From: Rugamonas violacea | GTDB lineage: Bacteria; Pseudomonadota; Gammaproteobacteria; Burkholderiales; Burkholderiaceae_D | Direction: 5' to 3' | DNA: 64,000 nucleotides | Assembly: GCF_016461825.1 (NCBI RefSeq) | Contig: NZ_JAEMNU010000083.1 | Location: 68,866-132,865 of the forward strand | Shown: positions 42,691 through 52,265 of the stretch, piece after piece | Layout of the letters: every line of letters starts with the position of its first letter | Numbering within the stretch: the stretch's first letter is position 1 | The notes under the pieces: generated by a model | Told to the model about the DNA's origin: nothing | Databases searched by the model: none | Seen by the model: the letters and a program-made list of their open reading frames with translations, nothing else | Position numbers and translations under genes: made by a program

Positions 42691-43431
42691 ATGACTTCGC
42701 TCGCAGAGATCATGCAGAATTTGGGGCTGACCAGCAGCCTGCCCCTGTACCAGCAATTGCAACGCGCGCTGCGCGAGGCGATCGACAAACGCCTGTTCGG
42801 CCCGGACGAGGCGCTGCCGGCCGAGCGCCAGCTGGCCACCGACCTGTCGATCTCGCGCATCACCGTGCGCAAGGCCATCGACGGCCTGGTCGAAGAGGGG
42901 CTGCTGGTGCGCCGGCCCGGCTCGGGCAATTTCATCAACACCCGCATCGAGAAGAATTTCGCCAAGCTGACCTCGTTCTCCGAGGACATGCGGGCGCGCG
43001 GCCGCGACCCGCGCAGCGTCTGGCTCAAGCGCGCCGAGGGCACCGTCACGCCGGAGGAGGCGCTGCGCCTGCGCCTGAGTCCCGGCGCGGCGGTATTCCG
43101 CTTCCACCGCATCCGCTACGCCGACGAGGTGCCGATGTGCCTGGAGTACGCCACCATCGTCGCCGCCTGCCTGCCCTCGATCGAGGCGGTGCAGGTGTCG
43201 ATGTACGACGCGCTGGAGCGGGCCGGCAACCGCCCGGTGCGCGCGCTGCAACGCCTCAGCGCGCTGCTGCTCAACGCCGAGCAGGCCGCGCTGCTGCAGG
43301 CCAACCAGGGTGACGCCGGCCTGGCCGTCGAGCGTCTGGGATTTTTGCGCGACGGCCGCGCGGTGGAGTTTTGCCGCTCGATCTTCCGTGGCGACATGTA
43401 CGATTTCGTCGCCGAGTTGAGCACCAGCTAG
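42691..43431 (+). CDS. GntR family regulator with UTRA domain, second copy
   Basis: This is a 246-residue regulator of the HutC/NagR subfamily. The winged helix (about 18-85: LYQQLQRALREAIDKRLF, LPAERQLATDLSISRITVRK) is followed by a UTRA domain ending VEFCRSIFRGDMYDFVAEL. Its architecture parallels the nag-operon GntR protein, especially in the recognition helix (SISRITVRKAI versus TISRVTARKAI), so the two may read similar sites. Divergent from the TonB receptor, which is the likely target. ATG at 42691; earlier in-frame TTG codons would add an implausible N-terminus. Confidence 0.93.
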   Translation: MTSLAEIMQNLGLTSSLPLYQQLQRALREAIDKRLFGPDEALPAERQLATDLSISRITVRKAIDGLVEEGLLVRRPGSGNFINTRIEKNFAKLTSFSEDMRARGRDPRSVWLKRAEGTVTPEEALRLRLSPGAAVFRFHRIRYADEVPMCLEYATIVAACLPSIEAVQVSMYDALERAGNRPVRALQRLSALLLNAEQAALLQANQGDAGLAVERLGFLRDGRAVEFCRSIFRGDMYDFVAELSTS

Positions 43432-43464
43432 GCCTCGGCACGCGTCCGCGGAGCGCCGGAAAAT

Positions 43465-43524
43465 CCCACCGGCGGAAACCGGGGTCGGACCCGCCGGGTC
43501 CGACCCCAGCTCTTCGCCGGTGGG
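43465..43524. repeat. REP-like palindromic element, copy 3 (complete double stem)
   Basis: This is the clearest copy. Outer arms CCCACCGGCG (43465-43474) and CGCCGGTGGG (43515-43524) enclose the inner stem GGGGTCGGACCC (43481-43492) / GGGTCCGACCCC (43496-43507). The full element is about 60 bp and has no coding content. Confidence 0.92.
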
Positions 43525-43558
43525 GTAGGCAAGCGTTCCGGGGCGCCTTGAATCCCTC

Positions 43559-43600
43559 CCAAAAAAAGGGGCGGAACGCATTGCGCGCTCCGCCCCTTTC
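43559..43600 (-). terminator. rho-independent terminator after M16 peptidase gene
   Basis: On the minus strand AAAGGGGCGGA..GCGC pairs with GCG..TCCGCCCCTTT and is followed by a run of seven T residues, about 40 bp past the peptidase stop. Confidence 0.85.
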
Positions 43601-43640
43601 GTTTGGCGCGCCGCCGGCGCGCCCTCCTGGCTCGATGTGC

Positions 43641-46400
43641 TTACTTCGACTGCGCCTTGACCGCCGGCGCGGCGGCGGCCTTGGCCTTGGCCTCGTCGCC
43701 GGCCAGCACCACGCTGATGCGTCCGGCGTCGATGGCCTTGCGGAAGGCGGCGTTGACCTGCTCCGGCGTCAGCGCCTTCAGCTTGTCCTCGAACTGCTGG
43801 CTGAAGCTGTAGGTGCGGCCGAGCAGCAGGTTCCTGGTCCAACCGGCCGCCAGCACGCCATCCTTCGAACGGCTCTGCACGCGCTGTTGCAACATGCCCG
43901 ACTTGGCGCCGGCCACCTCGGCGGCGGTGAAGCCGTCCTTCAGCGCGCGCGCCAACTCATCGCGCACCGCCGCGTCCAGCTTGGCCAGGTTCTGCGGCGC
44001 GGCGATGGCGTAGATGGCGAAGCTGCCGCTGCGGTCGATGTCGTCGGCGTCGATGCCCGAGCCGCCGCCGTAGGACAGGCCGTCCTTCTGGCGGATGCGG
44101 TCCATCAGGCGCGACTTCAAACCGCCCTCGCCGAAGATGTAGTTGGCCAGTTGCAGCGCCGGGTAGTCGGCGTCGCCGGTTTGCAGGTCCAGGTTCAGGC
44201 GCGCCGTGTAGAAGCCGTTCTCCTTGTCCGGCGTGTTGATCGACTTGCGCCAGGCGGCCTTGTCGGCGTTGCTGCGGGCGATGCGGGCGTAGGGCGCCGG
44301 GCTGCGCCAGTTGCCCAGCGTTTCCTCGATCACCTTGCTGGCGACGGCCGGATCGAAGTCGCCGACGATGGCCAGCTCGCCGTTCGAGGCGCCGTAGAAG
44401 TCGCGGTGGAAGGCCTTCACGTCCTCCAGCTTGAGCGCCTTGATCTCGGCCAGTTGCTCGTCGATGGTCTGCACGGCGCGGACGTCGCCTTTCGGATAGT
44501 GGTCGAAGTACTCGGCCACCGCCTGCAGGGCGATCGACTGCGGCTCGTTGCGGCCGGCCTCGACGCCGACCAACCACTGCTGGCGCATCTGCTCGAACTC
44601 GGCCTCGGGGAAGCTGGCGTCCTTCAGCACGTGGCTGACCAGGCGCAGCGCCTCGGCCAGATGTTCGCCGGTGGTCTCGAAATGGTGCAGGCCGCCGGAA
44701 ATCTTCAGCTTGGAGAAGGCGTCGGCCAGCTGTTCGCGGTTGTACTTGCTGGTGCCGCGCATCAGCATCTCGTTGGCGGCCGTTCCCGCCGTGCCCCTGC
44801 CGAACATGCTCTTCTCGTCGCCCCAGCGGGTCTGCAGGTCGACCGCGACGACACCGCCCCGGTTCTTCTTCGGCAGCAGCGCCACCTTCAGGCCGCCGAT
44901 GGTCTTGATCGTCGTGCGGGCGTTGATGTTGGCCTGGCTCGGCTCGAAGTCCTCGGCGCTCAGGCTGGCGGCCTGCGGCTTGAAGCCCCGCATGGCCTCG
45001 GCCACGCTGGGCGCGGCGCCGATCTCGGCGCGCTGCGGCGCGTCCTCCGGCTGGAACACGCCGACGGTGCGATTGTCCCGCTTCAGGTAGCGGCCGGCGG
45101 CGGCGCTGACCTGCTCGGCGGTGATGCCGGCCAGGCGGTCGCGGCCCTGGAACAGCAGGCGCCAGTCGCCCAACGCGATCTCTTCGGACAGGGCGACGCC
45201 GACCTGCTGCGGATCGTTGAGCGCCTTCTCGATGCCGTTGGCGAAATTGCGCCGCACCCGTTCCATCTCCTCGGCCGTCGGCGGCGTGGCGGCGAAGCTT
45301 TCCACCGCCGCCGTCAACGCCGCGCGCACCGGCTCGATCGGCTGGCCGGCCTTGACCAGCGCGCCGATGATCTGCAGGCCGGGGGCGTAGCCGGTCTGGC
45401 CGAAGCTGAACACCTGGGCCGCCTGGCCGCTTTCGACCAGCGCCTTGTGCAGGCGCCCGCTCGGCGTGTCGCCGAGGATCTCGGACATGAAATTGAGCGC
45501 GTCGCTGTCGGCGTGCAGCGCGGCCGGGATCTTGTAGCCCAGCGCGACGATCTGGATGTCGCCCTTGCGCCGCACGGTGAAGCCGCGCTCGCCGTCCTGG
45601 GTCGGTTCCACCGTCCAGAACGGCGGCAGGCTGCGCTTGGGTTTCGGGATCGCGCCGAAGGACTTGCCGATCCAGGCCAGGGTCTGCGCGGCGTCGAACT
45701 TGCCGGCCACCAGCAGCACGGCGTTGTCGGGCTGGTAGTAGTTGCGGTAGAAGTTTTGCAGGTTCTCGATCTTGACGTTCTCGATGTCGCTGCGGTTGCC
45801 GATGGTCGAGCGGCCGTAGCTGTGCCAGTCGTAGGCCACGCTCTGCATGCGCTTGAGCAGCACGCCGAAGGGGCTGTTCTCGCCCGACTCGAATTCATTG
45901 CGCACCACCGTCATCTCGCTGTCCAGATCCTTGCGCGCGACGAAGGAATGGACCATCCGGTCGGCCTCCATGTCCAGCGCCCACTTCAGGTTGTCCTGGC
46001 TGGCCTGGAACACCTCGTAGTAGTTGGTGCGGTCGTAGGAGGTGGTGCCGTTGAAGTCCATGCCGCGGTCGGCGAATTCCTTGGGGATGCTGCGGTTCTT
46101 CGGCGAACCCTTGAACAGCATGTGTTCCAGCAGGTGGGCCATGCCGGTCTCGCCGTAATTCTCGTGGCGCGAACCGACCAGGTAGGTGACGTTGACGGTC
46201 ACCGTGGGCTTGGAGGCGTCGGGGAACAGCAGCACCTTCAGGCCGTTCGGCAGTTTGTATTCGGTGATGCCCTCGACCGAGGGGCCTTTGACGACACCGG
46301 CCGGCAGGGCTTGCGCCCAGGCCACCGAGCTGACCACGAAGGACATGCTGCAAAACAACAAGCCGGCGCGGACGCCGTGTTTCCGTACTGGTGATTTCAT
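43641..46400 (-). CDS. M16 family zinc metallopeptidase (two-domain, exported)
   Basis: This is a 919-residue protein with a signal peptide (about 1-29, ending SVAWA). The N-terminal M16 domain has the inverted zinc motif HLLEH at 89-93 (H89, E92, H93), and the second half repeats the fold without the motif (from about residue 480), as in pitrilysin-like peptidases. It probably degrades peptides in the periplasm. I chose the ATG at 46400 because it opens the signal peptide; an upstream ATG at 46454 is possible. No strong ribosome site is visible. Confidence 0.93.
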   Translation of the reverse strand: MKSPVRKHGVRAGLLFCSMSFVVSSVAWAQALPAGVVKGPSVEGITEYKLPNGLKVLLFPDASKPTVTVNVTYLVGSRHENYGETGMAHLLEHMLFKGSPKNRSIPKEFADRGMDFNGTTSYDRTNYYEVFQASQDNLKWALDMEADRMVHSFVARKDLDSEMTVVRNEFESGENSPFGVLLKRMQSVAYDWHSYGRSTIGNRSDIENVKIENLQNFYRNYYQPDNAVLLVAGKFDAAQTLAWIGKSFGAIPKPKRSLPPFWTVEPTQDGERGFTVRRKGDIQIVALGYKIPAALHADSDALNFMSEILGDTPSGRLHKALVESGQAAQVFSFGQTGYAPGLQIIGALVKAGQPIEPVRAALTAAVESFAATPPTAEEMERVRRNFANGIEKALNDPQQVGVALSEEIALGDWRLLFQGRDRLAGITAEQVSAAAGRYLKRDNRTVGVFQPEDAPQRAEIGAAPSVAEAMRGFKPQAASLSAEDFEPSQANINARTTIKTIGGLKVALLPKKNRGGVVAVDLQTRWGDEKSMFGRGTAGTAANEMLMRGTSKYNREQLADAFSKLKISGGLHHFETTGEHLAEALRLVSHVLKDASFPEAEFEQMRQQWLVGVEAGRNEPQSIALQAVAEYFDHYPKGDVRAVQTIDEQLAEIKALKLEDVKAFHRDFYGASNGELAIVGDFDPAVASKVIEETLGNWRSPAPYARIARSNADKAAWRKSINTPDKENGFYTARLNLDLQTGDADYPALQLANYIFGEGGLKSRLMDRIRQKDGLSYGGGSGIDADDIDRSGSFAIYAIAAPQNLAKLDAAVRDELARALKDGFTAAEVAGAKSGMLQQRVQSRSKDGVLAAGWTRNLLLGRTYSFSQQFEDKLKALTPEQVNAAFRKAIDAGRISVVLAGDEAKAKAAAAPAVKAQSK

Positions 46401-46532
46401 ATTTGGCGATAAATGGATGAAAGCGGGGAATACAGCATACTCGCTGTGCCGCACGATAGGGAAGTTGGAAGAAGAAATATTGCTATAAGAAAAACTTCAG
46501 CGCGCCGCCGGAGCGGGCGGCGGCGCCGCGCC

Positions 46533-46982
46533 CTACTGGCGGAACTGTTTCTCGTTGGCCAGCTGGCGCGAGCTGATGCGCGACAACTCGCCCATCTCCT
46601 CGGCGAGGAATTCGACCAGGTCGTCGATCGAGACGATGCCCGTCAGGCCGCCCAGGCTGTTGACCACGGGCACCCGGCGGATACCCTTGAAACGCATGCG
46701 TTCGATGGTCTCGTAGACGTCCTCGTCCTCGCTGGCGGTCATCAACTCCTCGACCATGATGTCGCCGACCAGCAGGCTGGCCGGGTCTAGGCCCAGGGCG
46801 ATGACGGAGACGACGATGTCGCGGTCGGTGATGATGCCGACCGGGACGCGCTCGCCGTTGGGTTGTTCGACCACGACGAGGTCGCCGACATGATGGTTGC
46901 GCATCAACAGCGCGGCGCCCTGGACGGTCAGGTCGCGCTTGCAATGCACGGTTTGCACGGTACAGATTTCACCAATACGCAT
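46533..46982 (-). CDS. tandem CBS-domain protein
   Basis: This is a 149-residue cytosolic protein made of two CBS domains (about 1-65 and 70-135): ALLMRNHHVGDLVVVEQPNG, GIITDRDIVVSVIA, then VYETIERMRFKGIRRVPVVN and GIVSIDDLVEFLAEEM. CBS pairs bind adenine nucleotides and tune partner proteins. No partner is encoded nearby. Monocistronic between the M16 and DUF3579 genes. Confidence 0.93.
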   Translation of the reverse strand: MRIGEICTVQTVHCKRDLTVQGAALLMRNHHVGDLVVVEQPNGERVPVGIITDRDIVVSVIALGLDPASLLVGDIMVEELMTASEDEDVYETIERMRFKGIRRVPVVNSLGGLTGIVSIDDLVEFLAEEMGELSRISSRQLANEKQFRQ

Positions 46983-47085
46983 GGCAGTCCCCTGCCCGGC
47001 GGCATGCCGGGAAAAGCTTACGTTAACACGTGGGGAAAGGGAAAAAGCTGATCCCGCTCAATTGCGCGGGCCTGGGGGCGCGGCC

Positions 47086-47430
47086 TCAGGCCTTGCCCGG
47101 TTCGGGTTCCGGCATCAGGCAGGCTTCGACCATTTGCAGGTCGTTGTCGTTGGCGAAGGCCACGACGAAGTGGTAGGCCAGCGGTTCGATCTGGCGCAGC
47201 TTGGCGTTGACCACCACCGATTTGACGCCGTTGACGACGGTCGGATGCACATACGGCGAAAACTGCAGGTGGGAATTGCGCGAGGTGGTGCCTTCGGGGC
47301 GGAAACACGACATCACACCGCACAGCCGCTCGGCCCAGTCGCTGGGGCGGAACTGGCGGCCATTGCTGGTGATGCCAAGAATAAAGAACTCGTCGCGCGG
47401 TTCTTTCTTGTTTTGAGCGGTCTCGGCCAT
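47086..47430 (-). CDS. DUF3579 family protein
   Basis: This is a 114-residue soluble protein matching DUF3579: DEFFILGITSNGRQFRPSDW, AERLCGVMSCFRPEG, and SPYVHPTVVNGVKSVVVNAK. The family is restricted mainly to beta-proteobacteria and is uncharacterised. Codon use is normal. Stands alone on the minus strand. Confidence 0.9.
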   Translation of the reverse strand: MAETAQNKKEPRDEFFILGITSNGRQFRPSDWAERLCGVMSCFRPEGTTSRNSHLQFSPYVHPTVVNGVKSVVVNAKLRQIEPLAYHFVVAFANDNDLQMVEACLMPEPEPGKA

Positions 47431-47656
47431 AGGCGGCTTGTGGGTAACAAGTGTGCGTGGAAGATCCCGGCAGGTGCGCCGGGCTGGTAAAGCGATCCTT
47501 TGCGGATATTCAGTATTATATCTTATAGAAGACCTGAATTGCTAAACCCTTGATTACATACACTTTTTACAAGCAAGGGGAGCCAGAATGACAACACGCG
47601 CAGGCGCGGCGCGCTATGTCCCACGGGCAAGCCCCATTGTAAGCCTGTTTTTCCGC

Positions 47657-48616
47657 TTAGCCCAGCCAGACCGCGCCGGACAGCAATAACAGCAACATCA
47701 TCCACAACAACAGGGCGCGCCAGACCAGGCCGACGGTGCTCTGCAGGGCGCGCACGCTGGGCTCCTCGCCCGGCAGCACTTCCGGTTCGACGTCGGTGGT
47801 GTCGACGGTGGCGGCATCGACCGGCAGCACCTTGGCCGCGTTCTCGGCCGGGGTGCCCAGGCGCACGCCCATGGCGCCGCCGCCGGCCGACAGGATGATG
47901 CCGATCGCCTCGTCCTGCCAGCGGTCGGCGAAGTTGCGCCAGGCGTAGATGGCGTCCTCGAAGTTGCCGACCACGGCGAAGGCGACGGCGGTCAGGCGCA
48001 CGGGAATCCAGTCGATCCAGTAGAAGGCCTGGGCGGCGAACTGGCCGAAGGCCTCGTTGCGCATGTGCTCGGGCTCGTTCCAGGCGCGCGACAGGTATTC
48101 GGCGACGCGGTACATCACCGCGCAGGCCGGACCGAGCGGCATGAGGAACCAGAAGAACACGCCGAAGACGTTGCGGTGGGTGGTGATCAGCGACTTCTCG
48201 ACGGCGATGCGGGAGATTTCGGCGACTTCCATGCCCACCGTGTCGAGCTTGGTCCACTCGGCCAGCAGGCCGCGCGCGGTGGCCTCGTCGCCGGCGTTCA
48301 GGGCCAGCTGGATCGAGGTGAAATAGTGGCTGTAGTGGCGGAAGCCGAGGGTCAGGTAGACGATCAAAATGTTCCAGGCGAAGGCGGCGAGGAACAGCTT
48401 GTAGTGCATCAGCACCCAGTAGATCAGCGCCGTCGGCAGCATCAGGATGGCCATCATCAGGAACCAGCCCATGCGGCCGTGGCGCGGGTGGCCGGCGTTG
48501 AACCAGGTCTCCATCCGCAACGCCAGACTCTTGATCTCGGCGTAGATCGGATTGTCTGCGCGCAGGGGTTTTAGTTGTTCGATCAGTAGCGCGCAAAGAA
48601 TGGAAAGAAATGTCAT
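47657..48616 (-). CDS. CobD/CbiB-like integral membrane protein
   Basis: This is a 319-residue membrane protein with helices at about 45-80, 180-200 and 293-317. The middle part (GFRHYSHYFTSIQLALNAGD; FWFLMPLGPACAVMYRVAEY; FYWIDWIPVRLTAVAFAVVG) matches the CobD/CbiB family, which makes adenosylcobinamide phosphate. In Burkholderiales this branch is annotated as CobD/CbiB family but sits outside cobalamin clusters, and no other cob genes are here, so cobalamin synthesis is doubtful. I chose the ATG at 48616, which has AAAGGA upstream. Confidence 0.8.
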   Translation of the reverse strand: MTFLSILCALLIEQLKPLRADNPIYAEIKSLALRMETWFNAGHPRHGRMGWFLMMAILMLPTALIYWVLMHYKLFLAAFAWNILIVYLTLGFRHYSHYFTSIQLALNAGDEATARGLLAEWTKLDTVGMEVAEISRIAVEKSLITTHRNVFGVFFWFLMPLGPACAVMYRVAEYLSRAWNEPEHMRNEAFGQFAAQAFYWIDWIPVRLTAVAFAVVGNFEDAIYAWRNFADRWQDEAIGIILSAGGGAMGVRLGTPAENAAKVLPVDAATVDTTDVEPEVLPGEEPSVRALQSTVGLVWRALLLWMMLLLLLSGAVWLG

Positions 48617-48714
48617 CAAACGTCCTTTTAATCAGCAATGCCGTAATGCCCGCTACGATAGCGCAGTGCAGTGGCGGAATCAAACTTATTGCGGGAATTT
48701 CATCACCGGCGCGC

Positions 48715-49374
48715 TCAGGCGCGCAGGAAATGGAATAGATTGCGCAGCATGCCGGCCGTCGCGCCCCAGATGTAGAAGCGATCATACGGCATCGCGTAGA
48801 AGGAACGGCGCCCGTCCGGCAGCGCCACCGACAGGCGCTGGTGGTTCAGGCCATCCATCAGGAAGGCCAGCGGCACCTCGAAGATCTCCTCGACCTCGCC
48901 CGGGTCGGCGTTCAGCTCGAACGGCGGCGCCACCAGGCCGACCACCGGCGTGACCCGGTAGCCGGTGCCGGTGTAGTAGTCGGGCAGGATGCCGAGCACG
49001 TCGACGTGGCGCCGTTGCAGGCCGATCTCCTCCTCCGACTCGCGCAGCGCGGTGTCGATGGGCGAGGCGTCGTAGTCCTCGGCGCGGCCGCCGGGGAAGC
49101 TGATCTGGCCGCCGTGGTCGGTCAGGTGGGCGGTGCGCCGGGTCAGCAGGATGGTCATGCCGGCGGCGCGCTGCACCAGCGGGATCAGCACCGAGGCCGG
49201 GGTCGGCGTCTCGCGCAGGGCCAGGACCGGCTCGCTGTGCTCGGGCGTCCACGGCGGCGGCGCGGCGAAACGCTGGCGCAGCCAGCCGGCGACCAGGCGC
49301 TCGGCCGCCAGCGGCGCTTCGCCGGCGATGTCGCCGGCGGGTAATTGTTGGGGATCGAATTGGGACTTGGCCAC
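48715..49374 (-). CDS. Nudix CoA pyrophosphatase (NudL/YeaB type)
   Basis: This is a 219-residue hydrolase. The Nudix box is GGRAEDYDASPIDTALRESE followed by EEIGL, preceded by the LTDHGGQISFPGG segment that distinguishes CoA pyrophosphatases. It would cleave CoA and oxidised CoA to 3',5'-ADP and phosphopantetheine with Mg2+ or Mn2+. The start is a GTG at 49374 strongly supported by GAGGAGG 7 nt upstream. It lies 94 bp downstream of rplS on the same strand, beyond a terminator. Confidence 0.93.
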   Translation of the reverse strand: MAKSQFDPQQLPAGDIAGEAPLAAERLVAGWLRQRFAAPPPWTPEHSEPVLALRETPTPASVLIPLVQRAAGMTILLTRRTAHLTDHGGQISFPGGRAEDYDASPIDTALRESEEEIGLQRRHVDVLGILPDYYTGTGYRVTPVVGLVAPPFELNADPGEVEEIFEVPLAFLMDGLNHQRLSVALPDGRRSFYAMPYDRFYIWGATAGMLRNLFHFLRA

Positions 49375-49419
49375 GTGCTACCTCCTCACGCCACTGTACA
49401 GCGGACAGCGCGCAGATGC

Positions 49420-49445
49420 AAAAAAGGGGCGCCAGCCGGCGCCCC
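49420..49445 (-). terminator. rho-independent terminator after rplS
   Basis: On the minus strand GGGGCGCC/GGCGCCCC with a GGCT loop is followed by six T residues, just after the rplS stop. It ends the rpsP-rimM-trmD-rplS message. Confidence 0.93.
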
Positions 49446-49468
49446 TTCTATCCAAACACAAGCGGCAA

Positions 49469-49852
49469 TTAAGCGCTTGCTTTCGCCACAACGCGGCGAT
49501 TTGGCAGTTTTTCTTTGATACGTGCCGATTTGCCCGAACGCTCGCGCAGGTAGTACAGCTTGGCGCGACGGACGTCACCGCGGCGTTTCACTTCGATCGA
49601 AGCGATCAGCGGGGAGTACAGCTGGAAAGTACGCTCGACGCCTTCGCCGGACGAGATCTTACGAACGATGAAGTTCGAGTTCAGGCCACGGTTGCGACGG
49701 GAGATGACGACGCCTTCGTATGCCTGGGCGCGCTTGCGGGTGCCTTCGACGACGTTGACGTTGACGATCACGGTGTCGCCAGGTGCAAACTCAGGGATGG
49801 TTTTGCCCAGGCGAGCGATTTCTTCTTGCTCGAGTTGTTGAATCAGATCCAT
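49469..49852 (-). CDS. rplS: 50S ribosomal protein L19
   Basis: This is a 127-residue L19 ([20 protein letters not shown], then [20 protein letters not shown] and [15 protein letters not shown]). L19 lies at the 30S-50S interface. I chose the ATG at 49852, with GGAG 8 nt upstream, which gives the usual length; an ATG at 49873 would add seven non-conserved residues. Last gene of the rpsP-rimM-trmD-rplS operon, 117 bp after trmD. Confidence 0.97.
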   Translation of the reverse strand: MDLIQQLEQEEIARLGKTIPEFAPGDTVIVNVNVVEGTRKRAQAYEGVVISRRNRGLNSNFIVRKISSGEGVERTFQLYSPLIASIEVKRRGDVRRAKLYYLRERSGKSARIKEKLPNRRVVAKASA

Positions 49853-49969
49853 TTTTCTTACTCCATAAACCATCTTGCCGGCGCGGCCATGGCGTGCGGG
49901 ACGCCCTGTGCCCGGTAGAGGATGGGGTTAAACACGCGGGCAACATGCCCGCAGGGTACAACGACGGAT

Positions 49970-50716
49970 TTACGAACCCGCCAAAAACTTTTCGTCGAGC
50001 TTGCTGAGCAAGCCCGCCGCGCGCGCCTTGGTCAGCAAATCGGGGCGCTTGCGCGCGGTCGCCTCCAGCATGCGCTGGCGGCGCCATTTCATGATCTCGG
50101 CGTGGTTGCCGCCCATCAGGACGGGCGGCACCGCCACGCCCTGGTAGACGTCGGGCCGGGTGTAGTGCGGCGAATCGAGCAGGCCGTTGACAAAACTATC
50201 CTCGACCGCCGAAGCGTCGGTGTTCAACACGCCGGGCAGCTGGCGGATCACGGCGTCCATCAAGGCCATCGCCGGCAACTCGCCGCCGGACAACACGAAG
50301 TCGCCCAGGCTGATTTCCTCGTCGACGCAACGGTCGAGCAGGCGCTGGTCGACCGCCTCGTAGCGGCCGCACAGGATCACCAGACCCGGCTCGGCTTTGA
50401 GCCGCATGACCCGCTCGTGCGTCAATTGCTTGCCCTGGGGCGACATGAACAGCACGCGCGGCGGCGGCAGACCGGCGTCGGTCTGCCGTTGCTTGGCGGC
50501 GGCCAGGGTCGCTTCCAAGGGCTTGGCCAGCATCACCATGCCGGGGCCGCCGCCGTAGGGGCGGTCATCCACGGTGCGGTGATTGTCGCTGGTGAAATCA
50601 CGCGGATTCCACAGCGACAAGCCACATTTATTCTGTTCGAAGGCGCGCCGGGTGATGCCCGACTGCGTCAGTGCGCCGAACATTTCCGGGAACAGGGTCA
50701 CGACATCAAATTGCAT
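49970..50716 (-). CDS. trmD: tRNA (guanine37-N1)-methyltransferase
   Basis: This is a 248-residue SPOUT-class enzyme: [45 protein letters not shown] and the trefoil-knot region [20 protein letters not shown]. It methylates G37 of tRNAs to prevent +1 frameshifting. Starting at 50716 gives the usual MQFDVVT N-terminus; an upstream in-frame start at 50740 is not supported. In the rpsP operon, 44 bp after rimM. Confidence 0.97.
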   Translation of the reverse strand: MQFDVVTLFPEMFGALTQSGITRRAFEQNKCGLSLWNPRDFTSDNHRTVDDRPYGGGPGMVMLAKPLEATLAAAKQRQTDAGLPPPRVLFMSPQGKQLTHERVMRLKAEPGLVILCGRYEAVDQRLLDRCVDEEISLGDFVLSGGELPAMALMDAVIRQLPGVLNTDASAVEDSFVNGLLDSPHYTRPDVYQGVAVPPVLMGGNHAEIMKWRRQRMLEATARKRPDLLTKARAAGLLSKLDEKFLAGS

Positions 50717-50760
50717 GGCCTGCCTTTCCAGACTGTCCACTACGCGTGCTCGGGAGCGAC

Positions 50761-51321
50761 TTAATAATCCAGACCCCAGTCGACGGTGATCTTCTTCGCT
50801 TCCTTGTCCACCTTGACGATGAACTGGTCGACGAAGGGAATCAGGCGCTCTGGCGCCACGACTGCCGGATCGGCATCGGCTGCGGCCGCTGGCTTGATGC
50901 GCAAGATCGATTGAGGACCGTTGCTCATCATGTCAGTCACCTGCCCCAGGTGCTCACCTTGTACATTTTCTACTGTCAGGCCGATCAGATCGGCCCAATA
51001 AAATTCATCTGCCGACAGCGTCGGGAAATGACTGCGCGGAACGAACACAGCGGCGCCTTTGAGCGCTTCTGCGGCATTCCGGTCGGTCACGCCCGCCAGC
51101 TGTGCGCAAACGTCGCCGCCATGCAGTTTGCACTGCGTGACATCGACATCGCGCATGGCCGGCTTGTCGAGCCACCAGGTTTCGACGTTCAGCAGGGCAT
51201 CCGCATCTTCCGAGAAAGGTCTTACCCTCACCCAGCCAGCGACGCCATAGGCACCGTAGACAAAGCCTACCTGTGTCAAATCGTCGGGGACTTGCACCCC
51301 GGATGCTTGCTTATCGGTCAA
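50761..51321 (-). CDS. rimM: 16S rRNA processing protein RimM
   Basis: This is a 186-residue two-domain protein: an N-terminal RimM barrel ([20 protein letters not shown]) and a C-terminal PRC-like domain ([20 protein letters not shown], ending [20 protein letters not shown]). RimM helps assemble the 30S head. The only start after the in-frame rpsP stop that keeps the N-terminal domain intact is a TTG at 51321; a GTG eight codons later is the alternative. The weak TTG start may lower its translation relative to S16. Confidence 0.94.
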   Translation of the reverse strand: MTDKQASGVQVPDDLTQVGFVYGAYGVAGWVRVRPFSEDADALLNVETWWLDKPAMRDVDVTQCKLHGGDVCAQLAGVTDRNAAEALKGAAVFVPRSHFPTLSADEFYWADLIGLTVENVQGEHLGQVTDMMSNGPQSILRIKPAAAADADPAVVAPERLIPFVDQFIVKVDKEAKKITVDWGLDY

Positions 51322-51336
51322 ACCAGTGAACCAGAC

Positions 51337-51582
51337 TTAAGCCGATTTGTTCGCGGCGACCAGACGGGCCACGGTTGGCGACAGTTGCGCGCCGACGGAT
51401 TCCCAGTGAGCCAGACGGTCAGCGGTGATGCGGAATGGCACTTCGCCACCCGATGCCATCGGGTTGTAGAAACCGATGCGCTCGATGAAACGGCCATCGC
51501 GACGATTGCGCGAGTCGGTTGCAACGATGTTGAAGAACGGACGCTTCTTGGCGCCTCCACGAGCTAAACGAATAACGACCAT
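51337..51582 (-). CDS. rpsP: 30S ribosomal protein S16
   Basis: This is an 81-residue S16: [20 protein letters not shown], then [20 protein letters not shown] and [20 protein letters not shown]. The ATG at 51582 gives the family length; upstream in-frame codons are not conserved. First gene of the rpsP-rimM-trmD-rplS operon, with a canonical promoter about 40 bp upstream. Confidence 0.97.
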   Translation of the reverse strand: MVVIRLARGGAKKRPFFNIVATDSRNRRDGRFIERIGFYNPMASGGEVPFRITADRLAHWESVGAQLSPTVARLVAANKSA

Positions 51583-51622
51583 AATATTTCCAAAAAGTGT
51601 GCTGAGACGGAAAAAGCCGCAA

Positions 51623-51652
51623 ATTATAGCGCGCCTGACCGCAAAGCAGCAA
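51623..51652 (-). promoter_or_regulatory. sigma70 promoter of the rpsP operon
   Basis: On the minus strand TTGCTG (51647-51652) and a perfect TATAAT (51623-51628) are 18 bp apart, giving a short leader of about 35 nt before the rpsP ATG. Confidence 0.8.
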
Positions 51653-51813
51653 GCGTTATCAAATAATTGGGCAGTGTTGGGGTAATCGGTGATTATCCCT
51701 CGTTCCGGCGCAGGCGGCAATAGCCTTGTTACCTAAAAAAGATAGGCCGGGGCCGGTATTATGACCGATACTGCCCACTTTCCCGCAACCGGCGTGCATT
51801 TGTCACGATATTT

Positions 51814-52230
51814 ATGACCGTTTCGCACAAGAATAAAACCTTCGCCACCCTGCTCGGCTTCCTGTTGGGCGGCCTGGGCGCCCACCGTTTCTACCTGCGC
51901 GGCGCCAAGGACGTCTGGGGCTGGCTGCACCTGGCCTGCCTGCCGGCCGCCGTGCTGGTCGCCGTGGCGGCGCCAGGCGCCGACTGGTTTTACCAGATCA
52001 TGCCGATGACCTTGTCGGTGTTGATCGGCTTCCTCGAGGCGCTGGTGCTGGGTTTGATGTCCGACGAGAAATGGGACGCCGGCTTCAACCAGGGCTCCGG
52101 CCGCCAATCGGATTCGACCTGGCCGCTGGCGCTGATCCTGGTCGCCACGCTGATGCTGGGCGCGGGAGGGCTGATCGCCACGATTTCACGCCTGTTTGAC
52201 TTGTTGTACACTGGGGGCGCATACGGTTAA
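51814..52230 (+). CDS. TM2 domain membrane protein
   Basis: This is a 138-residue protein with a TM2-type start (KNKTFATLLGFLLGGLGAHRFYLRG, here split by its glycine-rich turn) and about four hydrophobic segments (12-24, 40-55, 62-82, 103-126). TM2 proteins are small inner-membrane proteins of unknown function. It is divergent from rpsP and lies 35 bp before the glycine-zipper gene, with which it may be co-transcribed. Confidence 0.85.
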   Translation: MTVSHKNKTFATLLGFLLGGLGAHRFYLRGAKDVWGWLHLACLPAAVLVAVAAPGADWFYQIMPMTLSVLIGFLEALVLGLMSDEKWDAGFNQGSGRQSDSTWPLALILVATLMLGAGGLIATISRLFDLLYTGGAYG

Positions 52231-52265
52231 TTCCGCACCCCGACACCCCACCACGGAGAAAAAAT

